This document shows positions 51,524-61,011 of a stretch of 64,000 nucleotides of DNA, piece after piece. The notes under the pieces are model-generated. The model was given only the letters and a program-made list of their open reading frames with translations, was not told the origin of the DNA and searched no databases. A program made the translations under genes and the position numbers. Within the stretch, counting starts at the first letter, position 1, and every line of letters begins with the position of its first letter. The DNA comes from Pedobacter endophyticus (GTDB lineage: Bacteria; Bacteroidota; Bacteroidia; Sphingobacteriales; Sphingobacteriaceae). Location of the stretch: contig NZ_CP064939.1 of assembly GCF_015679185.1 (NCBI RefSeq), positions 1,550,001 to 1,614,000 on the forward strand, written 5' to 3'.

Positions 51524-52654
51524 TCAAACGTTCACAGGGTGAGGTTTAGGATTATGCATTACTTTACTGTTGATCAACACATTTTTGCTCAGGTATTTCC
51601 TTATTGGGATATCAACAAAGGTTAAAACAATTTGCGCTAAAAGTATTAGCAAAACCACCCCTACCCCAATAATAATTCGCATTTCGGCCATGTTGGGTTT
51701 TGTTTTTTCGATATAACTTAAGAAAATCCATAAAAACGGATAATGAATGATATAAAGCGGGTACGAAATATTTCCTGCAAAATTGCAGATCCGGAGATGG
51801 TTTTGCGATAATGATTTTGCTCCTGCACCCAATAAAATAAGAAGTGGAAAATAACAGATTACGATAAGGGGATCGATAAAACGGTTGAACCGACCGGTAT
51901 AAGGGAATAGGAAGGCAAGTGCTAATAATGTGGCTAAGGAGAAAAAGCCTAAACGAGAACGAATAACGAATTTGGAACGGTAAACAAGCATTCCCGCCAT
52001 AAAAGAAAAGGTGATTCTAACACCTCCGCCCCAAAAATTCTCACCGCCCCAACCTACCCCCAGATAGGTTGATCGATGGGCCTGGTAACACAAAAGCAAA
52101 GCTGCAAGCCCGGTTAATATCCACAAGGTTTTGTTTTTTATTTTAAACAACAGCACAGCATAAAAAAAGCTGGCAATATATTCCCAAAACAAGGACCATG
52201 TTGGCGGATTAAGATGAAAAATATTGAAGTAGCGTTCGGTTACAATGGGATAAGGAATGAGGAATACGGAAGATAAAAACATTAGAAAGGTGTTAAAACC
52301 ACCATATTGTTCATACAGATTACTGAACGGGTCGAAAACGAAAGCGAGCAAACCAATAATGGCGCCTACAAAAATAAGCGGGTGGAGCCGAATTAAACGC
52401 AATTTTAAAAACTGCCAAACCCCAATACGCATTAGCTTGGTATCGTATGCGTAGGCGATAACAAATCCGGAGAGACAAAAGAAAAAATCTACAGCCAGAT
52501 AGCTGTGAGCTACGAAATTATCGTGATAATCTGGAGCAGCAAATTCTATACAATGAAAAATGACTACAGAAATGGCTGCAATTCCTCTTAGGCCATCAAG
52601 AATTGCAAAATGTTGTTTTTTGGGTAGATTTTGGGCTGATTGAATTGTACTCAT
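51524..52654 (-). CDS. membrane acyltransferase (family 3)
   Basis: 376 residues with about ten transmembrane helices. The N-terminus FAILDGLRGIAAISVVIFHC carries the catalytic histidine of the acyltransferase-3 family (about residue 35), followed by SYLAVDFFFCLSGFVIAY. Such enzymes O-acetylate surface polysaccharides. It converges with the receptor operon and is separated from the GH2 gene upstream by 137 nt. Confidence 0.93.
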   Translation of the reverse strand: MSTIQSAQNLPKKQHFAILDGLRGIAAISVVIFHCIEFAAPDYHDNFVAHSYLAVDFFFCLSGFVIAYAYDTKLMRIGVWQFLKLRLIRLHPLIFVGAIIGLLAFVFDPFSNLYEQYGGFNTFLMFLSSVFLIPYPIVTERYFNIFHLNPPTWSLFWEYIASFFYAVLLFKIKNKTLWILTGLAALLLCYQAHRSTYLGVGWGGENFWGGGVRITFSFMAGMLVYRSKFVIRSRLGFFSLATLLALAFLFPYTGRFNRFIDPLIVICYFPLLILLGAGAKSLSQNHLRICNFAGNISYPLYIIHYPFLWIFLSYIEKTKPNMAEMRIIIGVGVVLLILLAQIVLTFVDIPIRKYLSKNVLINSKVMHNPKPHPVNV

Positions 52655-52791
52655 TATTTTTTCTTATTGATAGGGACATCAATATACTAACTAATCGGTG
52701 TATAATTTTGAGCAGTTTATTAACAAAAATAAACGCCGGCATCGATGAAATGCGGCGTTTATTGTTCATTATTTTAAATAATAAATCAGTT

Positions 52792-54645
52792 TTATTTTTT
52801 TAATGGTACTGTAACCTGATAAAGCTTGCTATGAATTTCTTTCATTTTTGTTTCATCAAACTTTAACACCTTTCTATCGTACGTCATTAATCCATTTGTT
52901 TCAACCTCTACATCAGTAGTTTGCGTATAAACTGCAGCTGATAATCCAACTTTTATTAACGATTCTAACCGGGTTACAAATTCTGCGTATTTATTATATA
53001 GATCGGTTTTATTTTTAAAGCTCTGATAACCCCAATTATTTTTCTGTTGCCAAACATGGTTATCAACGGGTAATCCCAGGCCGCCAAACTCGCCTAAAAC
53101 CAGGGCATAATCTTTTCCAAAATACTCAGGACTCGGCATGGCAGGATGTGGGTAATTGTGTAAATCGATGATATCGCCAACGGGAAAAAAGTTACCTCCA
53201 CTCGCTGTGTTTACCAGTCGCGATGGATCTTTTTCTTTCGTCCATTTTGCAATTTCTATCGTTTTAAATTGGCCCCAGGCTTCGTTAAAAGGCGTCCAAA
53301 CTACAATTGAAGGATAGTTGTGCAGTGTTTCCATAATGGTATTCCACTCTTTTTTATAATATCCTTCAGATTCTGGTGTCCGGTTCTGATCAGTTTGACG
53401 ATCTAAAACACCCGGACGGTTTTCCCATCTGTTGCCTAAATCGCCACTAGGCATATCTTGCCAAACCAGCATACCTTCTAAATCACAATAGTAATACCAA
53501 CGGGCGGGCTCTACTTTAATGTGCTTTCTGATCATGTTAAAGCCCATCTCCTTCGTTTTATCGATGTCAAATTTTAGTGCCTTATCTGTTGGGGCGGTGT
53601 ATAAGCCATCTGGCCACCAACCCTGATCTAACGGGCCGTACTGAAAAACAAATTCGTTATTCAACAACATGCGTTCTATTCCGTCGGTATCTTTCCCGAT
53701 AGAAGTTTTGCGCATCGCGAAATAACTTGTTACCTCATCAACGGTTTTGTTTTTAGAGATCAACTCTACTTTGAGGTTATACAAAAAGGGATTGGTTGGA
53801 CTCCACAATTTTTGGTTATTGATTTTTAGCTTAACAGCCGATTTACCATCAGAAACCTCTTCAGCCACTTTGTTGCTTCCATCCCAGGCAGAAATTTTAA
53901 CCTGATCGCCAGCCCCTGCATTTTCAACAAAGGGAATAACTTCGAGGCTTTGGCTATCAATATCGGGTGTCATTTTAATATGATCAACGTGTGCTTTGTT
54001 CACGCCCTCTATCCATACCGTTTGCCAAATTCCGGTAACTGGTGTATACCAGATTCCTTTGGGGTTTTTAACTTGTTTACCCCGAGGTTGCGTTCCGTCA
54101 TCCGTAGGATCCCAAACTTCTACAGTTAGCACCTGGGTACCACTTTTCTTTAAAAACGGGGTAATATTAAAGCTAAATGGATCAAAACCACCCTCATGTT
54201 TGCCAACCACTTTCCCGTTCAGGCTTACCGTTGTTCTCCAGTCTACTGCACCAAAATGCAAAAGTATTTCTTTGCCCTTTAAGTTCGATGGAACGGTAAA
54301 CGCTGTTTTATACCAAAGTAAACTATCTTTTCCTACGGTTTTACCTACACCAGAAAGCGACGATTCTACTGCAAATGGCACCAATATTTTTCCCTGATCA
54401 ATAGCGGGACGTTGCGATTTTTCGGCAATAGCATAATCCCACAATCCGTTTAAGCTTTTCCAATTGTTTTTGCGTTGAAATTGCGGACGGGGATATTCTG
54501 GCAGCACATTTTTAGGGTTAAGTTCCTCAGCCCAGGGCGAAGCTATTTTCCCTTTAACTGCCGACCAATTTCCATTTGTTTTTTGTTGTGCAGATAGGGA
54601 AAGTGTTAATCCTAAAAGCGATAAAACAAGTGATACTTTTTTCAT
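52792..54645 (-). CDS. glycoside hydrolase family 2 (beta-galactosidase-like)
   Basis: 617 residues with a signal peptide (cleavage near SLSAQ, residue 20). Sugar-binding jelly roll (about 50-225), Ig-like domain (about 228-320) and TIM barrel. The acid/base glutamate is E455 in NEAWGQ and the nucleophile E519 in GEFGG. The length is short for LacZ-type enzymes and similar to Bacteroidota GH2 exo-enzymes. It shares strand and context with the four sulfatases upstream, from which a repeat array separates it, so it probably acts on the desulfated glycan. Confidence 0.94.
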   Translation of the reverse strand: MKKVSLVLSLLGLTLSLSAQQKTNGNWSAVKGKIASPWAEELNPKNVLPEYPRPQFQRKNNWKSLNGLWDYAIAEKSQRPAIDQGKILVPFAVESSLSGVGKTVGKDSLLWYKTAFTVPSNLKGKEILLHFGAVDWRTTVSLNGKVVGKHEGGFDPFSFNITPFLKKSGTQVLTVEVWDPTDDGTQPRGKQVKNPKGIWYTPVTGIWQTVWIEGVNKAHVDHIKMTPDIDSQSLEVIPFVENAGAGDQVKISAWDGSNKVAEEVSDGKSAVKLKINNQKLWSPTNPFLYNLKVELISKNKTVDEVTSYFAMRKTSIGKDTDGIERMLLNNEFVFQYGPLDQGWWPDGLYTAPTDKALKFDIDKTKEMGFNMIRKHIKVEPARWYYYCDLEGMLVWQDMPSGDLGNRWENRPGVLDRQTDQNRTPESEGYYKKEWNTIMETLHNYPSIVVWTPFNEAWGQFKTIEIAKWTKEKDPSRLVNTASGGNFFPVGDIIDLHNYPHPAMPSPEYFGKDYALVLGEFGGLGLPVDNHVWQQKNNWGYQSFKNKTDLYNKYAEFVTRLESLIKVGLSAAVYTQTTDVEVETNGLMTYDRKVLKFDETKMKEIHSKLYQVTVPLKK

Positions 54646-54726
54646 TTTTTGTTTTTATTAGGGTGATTTTTATTAAGCCCAATCAATTGTTTAGGCTTGA
54701 TTATTTATTCAGTGTTGGTTTAACTT

Positions 54727-55383
54727 ATGCTGGATTTAAAATCCAGAGCTAGGTCAATCAGGATTACAAATCCTGATTAGCGAACGGCTAACGCACGCTG
54801 CTGGTCGAGATTTCCAATCTCGACCTAAATAGTGCTGGATTTGAAATCCAGAGCTAACAAAGTCAGGTTTACAAACCCTGACTAGCGGATAGTGTCAATC
54901 ACCGCTGGTCGAGATTTCTAATCTCGACCTCAATAACACTGGATTTGAAATCCAGAGCTAACAAAGTCAGGGTTACAAACCCTGACTAGCGAGAGCTAAC
55001 AAAGTCACGTTACAAACCTGACTAGCGGAACCCCGGTTAGCGCTCACCGCTGGTCGAGATTTCTAATCTCGACCTAAATAGTGCTGGATTTAAAATCCAG
55101 AGCTAACAAAGTCACGTTACAAACCCTGACTAGCGAATAGTGTCAATCACCGCTGGTCGAGATTTCTAATCTCGACCTCAATAACACTGGATTTGAAATC
55201 CAGAGCTAAATAAATCAGGATTACAAATCCTGATTAGCGAACGGCTAACGCACGCTGCTGGTCGAGATTTCTAATCTCGACCTAAATAGTGCTGGATTTT
55301 AAATCCAGAGCTACCAAAGTCAGGGTTACAAACCCTGACTAGCGAGGGCTGACAAAGTCACGTTACAAACCCTGACTAGCGGA
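54727..55383. repeat. tandem array of triple-hairpin units (array 2), alternating unit types
   Basis: Full units begin CGAGATTT at 54806, 54910, 55055, 55159 and 55263 (spacings 104, 145, 104, 104), after a partial unit. Arms are GGTCGAGATT/AATCTCGACC, CTGGATTT/AAATCCAG and GTCAGGGTT/AACCCTGAC or ATCAGGATT/AATCCTGAT. Units alternate between two linkers (AAATAGTG and CAATAACAC). The right end supplies the stop codon of the adjacent sulfatase. It sits between two genes of the sulfatase locus. Confidence 0.95.
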
Positions 55384-56803
55384 ATCCCGCAACTTTCCAC
55401 TCTTTTGGCGCTACAAAACCTTTTTTACCCACATCAAAACCAGCAACCTCTAAGGGCGCTTTAATGGCATCAAACGGCGCTAATTTCTCTTTAAGATCCT
55501 GAAAAACATCGGGATATTTGGCGCTTACATTGTTCTTTTCGCTACTATCTTTATCAATCTGATAAAGTAAATCAGATGCACGTTTCGGGCCAGCATTTGG
55601 CTCCAATTTCTCAAAAATTTTCCATTCTCCGTTCACCAAAACACCATCGCCCAAAAAGAAGTTGCGATTAATGACCGATTGTTTTTGTTGTAGTACCGGA
55701 AGCACATCAATTCCATCAAGCGGTTTTTCTGGTCTTTGCTTCACGCCAGCAGCTGCCAGAATAGTTGGCAAAACGTCGATAAAACCAGTTACCTGTTCAC
55801 TTTTCCAACCGCCTTTGAAACCGTTTGGCCACCTGATAATTGCTGGAACCCTTACGCCGCCTTCCCACTGCGTAAACTTTTTGCCACGCAGAATTCCGCT
55901 GGAGCCCGCCTCATTTGGCGCCGGACCGTTATCACTCTGAAACAGCACAATGGTATTTTCATCAAGTTTGAGATTGCTCAGGGTTGCTAATATCCGCCCA
56001 ATGTTTTCATCTAAATTGTTCACCATAGCAGCATAAGTTTGTTGCTTAGTATTGCCCCTGCCCTCATAGCCTTCTTTGCCTCCATTGGCAAAAACCGGCT
56101 TACTGGCATCGTAACCAAAACGCTTTAAATCAGCTGCTTTCGCTTGCAGCGGGCCATGTGGCGCATTAAAAGCGATATAAAGAAAGAACGGCGATTGTGC
56201 CTGATACGATTTAATGTTTTTAATGGCTTCATCGGCAATGAGATCAGTCGAATATCCAACATCATAGCTCGAATTATAATCATTGTGCCAATCTAGTTCA
56301 CCCTCCCGTTTGTGGGTAAAATAATCAATAGCACCATTTAAATGACCATAAAAATGGGTAAAGCCCCTGTTTAGCGGATGATATTTTAATGCGACATGAC
56401 CAAGATGCCATTTACCGAGCATGGCCCTGTTTTTGTACCCCGCAGCTTTGAGCAACTCGGGCAGAAAAACCTCATCGGTGCTCACCCCGAAATCAGACCA
56501 GGGCGGAATTACACTTTTCCGCAATCCAAAACGATCCGGATATCTGCCAGTAAGCAACCCAGCCCTCGTTGGCGAACAAACAGCGGCTGTGTAAAACCGG
56601 TTTAACTCTATTCCCTGCTTTGCCAACCGATCGATATTTGGCGTAGGAATGTTCCCACCATGATAACCCACATCGCCCCAGCCCAAATCATCAACGAGAA
56701 TGATAATGATGTTTGGCTTTTTAGTTGATTGTGCCATCGACTCGGTTAAAAAAAAGCCCGGTACTGACAAAATAATAAAGATGCTCGATAAATACTTTTT
56801 CAT
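55376..56803 (-). CDS. sulfatase, arylsulfatase type
   Basis: 475 residues with a signal peptide (to about 24). Metal aspartates in VDDLGWGD (38-45), formylglycine cysteine C76 in CSPTR, GKWHLGH and FQSDNGP complete the S1 sulfatase signature. The most canonical of the four copies, with a DDLGWGDVGYHG opening typical of arylsulfatase A/B relatives. ATG at 56803 gives the signal peptide; the longer frame to 56851 does not. Its last codons and stop lie in the repeat array, so the C-terminus may have been altered by it. Confidence 0.94.
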   Translation of the reverse strand: MKKYLSSIFIILSVPGFFLTESMAQSTKKPNIIIILVDDLGWGDVGYHGGNIPTPNIDRLAKQGIELNRFYTAAVCSPTRAGLLTGRYPDRFGLRKSVIPPWSDFGVSTDEVFLPELLKAAGYKNRAMLGKWHLGHVALKYHPLNRGFTHFYGHLNGAIDYFTHKREGELDWHNDYNSSYDVGYSTDLIADEAIKNIKSYQAQSPFFLYIAFNAPHGPLQAKAADLKRFGYDASKPVFANGGKEGYEGRGNTKQQTYAAMVNNLDENIGRILATLSNLKLDENTIVLFQSDNGPAPNEAGSSGILRGKKFTQWEGGVRVPAIIRWPNGFKGGWKSEQVTGFIDVLPTILAAAGVKQRPEKPLDGIDVLPVLQQKQSVINRNFFLGDGVLVNGEWKIFEKLEPNAGPKRASDLLYQIDKDSSEKNNVSAKYPDVFQDLKEKLAPFDAIKAPLEVAGFDVGKKGFVAPKEWKVAGFR

Positions 56804-56813
56804 TTTGCAGCTA

Positions 56814-58175
56814 TTAAGGTTTAAGTTTAGGCAGCGATTCCCACCAGGCACTCAATTCTTTTTTTAATTGATTGGTTATTTTAACCTGTGTGCTGCTTAG
56901 CTCGGTAGTTTCGTTTTTATCTTTTACAATGTTGTAAAGCTCCACATCAGAGCCATCACTATTCATCAGCAATTTCCATTCTCCTGAGCGCACTGCAAGG
57001 TTGGGACTTCTATTGGGCTTGGCAGGAAATTTAAAGGCAATTTCATTTCGGCCATATTCCCAAAACATATTTTTGTTTCTCAATGATGATTTTCCGACGA
57101 AAACCTTACTCCGGTCTAATCCATCGCCCTGATAGTTTGCCGGTAGCTTAACACCGGCCATACTGGCTAACGAAGGCAATAAATCTATCGCATTTACTTC
57201 CGAGCCGGCATCTGTTTTTCCCTGCGGAATATGTCCGGGCCAACTAATTAAAAACGGCATTCTGGTTCCACCTTCGTATAGTGAAAGTTTAGAACCTCTT
57301 AAACCACCCGTACGACTTCCTTTAAAACTTGGCAGAGGCCCATTATCGCTGGTGAAGATGATGATGGTATTTTTGTCTTCGCCCATTTGTTTCAAACCGT
57401 CCATCAGTCTGCCAACTTGTATGTCAAGCTCTTTTAATACCAGTTTAAAAGCCTGCTCAGATTCTCGTCCCAAAGGGAACTGACCAGTATATTCATCTCC
57501 AACATTGGGCACCCAGGGCGTATGTACATCATCTGGCCAAAGATTTACAAATCGCGGTTTATCTTTATTTTCTTTGAAAAACTCAAGTGTTTTATGAACA
57601 AAATATTTCGTTCTGTCCCAACGCTTAATGCTGTCTTTATCCGACCAGATCCAGTTTGTAGCAGTGAGCAGTGGGTCTGGCTCAGGACTCTCGTAAGTAC
57701 TTGCGTGGGCATCGTAACCGTATTTTTCAAAAATCGGCGCATCCTTCACATCTCTGCCTCCGCCCATGTGCCATTTACCAAAATGACCCGTTGCATAGCC
57801 GGCAGATTGAAAAATCCGGGCAATAGACGGCGCTTCGGGATTTAAGTAATCTGCTTGTTCTGCATTTCTATTGTGTTGCCTATTATCCAGATAAGTGCTA
57901 AAATTCCATCTTCCGGGGTACATGCCCGTAAGCAGGCTGGTTCTTGATGGCGAACAAATGGGTGCACCACTATAATATTGGTTAAGCATTAAACCATTTT
58001 TAGCCAAACGGTCTATATTGGGTGTAGGCACGAAATTGCCGCCAAAGGTGCTTACATCGCTAAAACCCATATCATCAACAAGAATGATAATGATATTTGG
58101 TTTTTTGTTTTGCGCAAAAGCGGTATGGCTAAATGCGAGGAAGAAAAAGGCAAATAATAACTTTAAATATTTCAT
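56814..58175 (-). CDS. sulfatase, arylsulfatase type
   Basis: 453 residues with a signal peptide (to about 21). VDDMGFSD holds the metal aspartates (33-40); C74 in CSPSR is the formylglycine site; GKWHMGG and FTSDNGP follow. Close in type to the preceding gene but clearly diverged. It starts 1 nt after the end of the next upstream sulfatase, so they form one transcript. Confidence 0.94.
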   Translation of the reverse strand: MKYLKLLFAFFFLAFSHTAFAQNKKPNIIIILVDDMGFSDVSTFGGNFVPTPNIDRLAKNGLMLNQYYSGAPICSPSRTSLLTGMYPGRWNFSTYLDNRQHNRNAEQADYLNPEAPSIARIFQSAGYATGHFGKWHMGGGRDVKDAPIFEKYGYDAHASTYESPEPDPLLTATNWIWSDKDSIKRWDRTKYFVHKTLEFFKENKDKPRFVNLWPDDVHTPWVPNVGDEYTGQFPLGRESEQAFKLVLKELDIQVGRLMDGLKQMGEDKNTIIIFTSDNGPLPSFKGSRTGGLRGSKLSLYEGGTRMPFLISWPGHIPQGKTDAGSEVNAIDLLPSLASMAGVKLPANYQGDGLDRSKVFVGKSSLRNKNMFWEYGRNEIAFKFPAKPNRSPNLAVRSGEWKLLMNSDGSDVELYNIVKDKNETTELSSTQVKITNQLKKELSAWWESLPKLKP

Positions 58176-58176
58176 A

Positions 58177-59613
58177 TTAATCTTTTTGTTGATGTTTCGG
58201 CTGGCGGTTTAAGGCGTCCATTTCTGTGGCCAGCCCTTTATCATTTTGTTGTTTCATAAAAGCAAGCAATTTAGAAGAAAGTTCGCTTTTAACCGATTTA
58301 AACCTGGGGTCTGCAGCCAGGTTGTGCAAATTAAAGGGATCTTTGATTACATCATACAGTTCTTCTTTTGGTCTCTTTTGGTAGGCAGCTGCCCGAACGG
58401 GGTTTTCTGTCATCCACGATTGGAACAAAGGACCATTGGTAACCGTATTTTTAAAAAGGCTTTCGCTATTTAGATTTTCGATATATAGAAAATGGGCGCT
58501 CCTCACCGACCTCATGGCGTAGGCGTCGCTACCGCGAATAATGCCACGGGTGGTATGCTCGGCAAAAACGAAATCTCTTTGGTGGTTGGTTTCTCCCGTC
58601 AACACCTTTTTAAAGCTCGATCCATCGAAACCTGTATTGCCATTGCCATCTTTCGAACCTGTATTTATTTTTTTAGGATCGCCTCCCGCTAAATCAATCA
58701 TTGTGGGGGTAATATCGGCATATTGCAACATAGCCGGATTGCGAGTGCCGGGTTTAATTTTTCCCGGCCAGCGTACAATAAATCCCGAACGAAGGCCCTG
58801 ATCGTAAAGGGTCCATTTTGAAAACGGAAAAGAATTGCCCTGCTCGGTTGCAAACATGATCACGGTGTTTTCTTTATCTCCCGATCGCTCTACAATGTCT
58901 AAACAAACCCCAACCAAACTATCGAGATAAGTAATTTCAGCAAAATATTTAGCCATTTGCTTCCGTGTAAGTTTAGTATCGACCATATTTGGGTTTAGCT
59001 TAATCTCTTCCGGGTTGTAGGCCTGCTGATTGCCACGATTCCACGGCTCATGCGGTTGATTACTGGCAAACATTAAAAAATAAGGTTTGTCAGCAGATTT
59101 TTTGATGTAATCTTCAGCTTTAGAGAGATCAACATCTTGTCCCTGACCGTTATCGCCATCTCTTCCTCCTAAAAATTCAAATGGATAGGCAGATTCGGGT
59201 GCGTAGTGCTTTTTTCCGATAATTGCAGTGCGGTAGCCCAGCGCCTGAAGATAAGTAGGCAAAGTTTTTATTCCATTATAAATCATCGTATGATTAGGAT
59301 AGGCTCCATTTCTTACAGGGCCCAAGCCTGTTAGCAGCGATTGCCTGGTGGGCGAACACACGGGAACCATATTAAACATATTATCGAGACATACGCCTTC
59401 GCCGGCCAAACGTTTAAGGTTGGGTGTATGCACCTGCTTACTTCCGAAAGGCTCAATATCGTACATGGTGAGATCATCAGCCATGATTAAGATAATATTT
59501 GGCTTTTGATCGTCTCGATTTTGCTTATGGTTGGGCACACTGAACGCAAGTACACTTAAAACCGCTACGGCGGGGCACACGCCTTGTATCAAAAATTTTT
59601 GGAAGCCTTTCAT
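58177..59613 (-). CDS. sulfatase, heparan-sulfatase-like type
   Basis: 478 residues. The N-terminal hydrophobic segment (to about 27) is a signal or anchor. MADDLTMYD (45-53) and C86 in CSPTR are the active-site parts; GKKHYAP takes the place of the usual GKWH, and the gene lacks the SDNGP motif (ATEQGN instead). It resembles the neighbouring gene at 59615 more than the other two, and both recall N-sulfoglucosamine or iduronate sulfatase types. ATG at 59613 falls just after the upstream stop codon. Confidence 0.92.
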   Translation of the reverse strand: MKGFQKFLIQGVCPAVAVLSVLAFSVPNHKQNRDDQKPNIILIMADDLTMYDIEPFGSKQVHTPNLKRLAGEGVCLDNMFNMVPVCSPTRQSLLTGLGPVRNGAYPNHTMIYNGIKTLPTYLQALGYRTAIIGKKHYAPESAYPFEFLGGRDGDNGQGQDVDLSKAEDYIKKSADKPYFLMFASNQPHEPWNRGNQQAYNPEEIKLNPNMVDTKLTRKQMAKYFAEITYLDSLVGVCLDIVERSGDKENTVIMFATEQGNSFPFSKWTLYDQGLRSGFIVRWPGKIKPGTRNPAMLQYADITPTMIDLAGGDPKKINTGSKDGNGNTGFDGSSFKKVLTGETNHQRDFVFAEHTTRGIIRGSDAYAMRSVRSAHFLYIENLNSESLFKNTVTNGPLFQSWMTENPVRAAAYQKRPKEELYDVIKDPFNLHNLAADPRFKSVKSELSSKLLAFMKQQNDKGLATEMDALNRQPKHQQKD

Positions 59614-59614
59614 A

Positions 59615-60994
59615 TTAATTTTGTTTTGCATAAACCCGATCAACGGAAGCGCCTTCATCATGTTGTTGCTTCATCCAGGCCGTTAACGCCCGGTTGAAAG
59701 TATCAATTTGTTTTTTATATGCCGGGTTTGCTGCCAGATTATTCAGTTCATAAGGATCTTTATCGGTATCGTAAAACTCAATTGCTGGTCTGTGTTTAAT
59801 GCGGTTTACTAAAATTTTCGCTTCTTCGTTTATTTCAGCTTTGTCGTTCCATGATTTCCACACGCCTACATCCCCCGGGCCATTGTACCATTTAATAGCG
59901 TAGGTTTTTTCGGGGCTCAGGTTTAATATGAGTTTATAACGCCCGTCTCTAATGCTTCTCATTGGGTAAGCAGGTCCTTCGGGGATATTGTTGTAAATGC
60001 CATAAGCATATTTCCTGGCGGTTTTGGATGTAGCTTTTAATACCGGAAGAAAACTTTTCCCATCCAGCGAATCGATAGGCTTTCCGCCAGCGATATCAAT
60101 TAATGTGGGTGTAATATCTTCATATTGTACAATGGCATCGGTTACCTTATTCGGTTTAATTTGCTCGGGCCAACGCACAATCATCGAACTTTTTTGGCCC
60201 AGGTCCCAACAATTCCATTTTCCTCCGGCAAATTGAGGGCCTCGTTCGCCCAAAAACATAAAAATGGTATTTTTATCCTGACCGGTTTTCTTTAACATGG
60301 CCATCACATCGCCCACCTGGTTATCAAGACGTCGAATTTCTGCCAGGTAGCTGCAATACGCTTTTCGGGTTTCTTTTGTATCAACCATGCTCGGTGGCAA
60401 AATCAGCTTTTCGGCGTCAAATTCCGTTGGATCGCCCTGATCCCATGGTTTATGCGGATTAATGCTCATAATGAACAGACAAAAAGGCTTTTGCGGATTG
60501 GCAACGTATTTTTCTATATCATTTAATGTATATTCATCATTGCTCGAAACACAGTTGGGCTGAAAACCTGCTAAAATTTCGAATGGAAAGCTTGTTCTCG
60601 GCCTTGTGCTATGGTCTTTACCGGTTAATGCTACCTGATAGCCTAACTCGCCGAGATAATGACCAATACTTTTCATGTTGCTGTAAACAGGCTTATGGTT
60701 TTGAAAAGAGCCATGCCGCATGGGGTAAAGCCCGGTAAAAAGCGATGCTCGGGTGGGTACACAGGTAGCATGCGAAGCGTATATTTTGTCGAACTTTAAA
60801 CCTTCGCCCGCAAGCTGGTCGATGTTTTTAGTCTGAATATTTTTGCCGCCATAACAGCTCAACTGCCTGCTGTCCAAATCATCGGCCATAATAATCACTA
60901 CATTTGGCCGGGCTTTGGGTGTAGATTGTGCTTTCGATTTCAGGGCCAAAAGGGAAACTACAATTAGGGTGATGCTAAAGATGATTTTTTTCAT
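59615..60994 (-). CDS. sulfatase, heparan-sulfatase-like type
   Basis: 459 residues with a signal peptide (to about 22). MADDLDSRQLSCYGG (36-50) holds the metal aspartates and C78 in CVPTR the formylglycine site; GKDHSTRP replaces GKWH, and LGERGP replaces SDNGP. Sister of the gene at 58177. The differences from the other two sulfatases suggest a different sulfate position or sugar. It is the first sulfatase after the DUF3823 gene, 17 nt away. Confidence 0.92.
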   Translation of the reverse strand: MKKIIFSITLIVVSLLALKSKAQSTPKARPNVVIIMADDLDSRQLSCYGGKNIQTKNIDQLAGEGLKFDKIYASHATCVPTRASLFTGLYPMRHGSFQNHKPVYSNMKSIGHYLGELGYQVALTGKDHSTRPRTSFPFEILAGFQPNCVSSNDEYTLNDIEKYVANPQKPFCLFIMSINPHKPWDQGDPTEFDAEKLILPPSMVDTKETRKAYCSYLAEIRRLDNQVGDVMAMLKKTGQDKNTIFMFLGERGPQFAGGKWNCWDLGQKSSMIVRWPEQIKPNKVTDAIVQYEDITPTLIDIAGGKPIDSLDGKSFLPVLKATSKTARKYAYGIYNNIPEGPAYPMRSIRDGRYKLILNLSPEKTYAIKWYNGPGDVGVWKSWNDKAEINEEAKILVNRIKHRPAIEFYDTDKDPYELNNLAANPAYKKQIDTFNRALTAWMKQQHDEGASVDRVYAKQN

Positions 60995-61011
60995 GGTCTG
61001 TTGTATTATAA

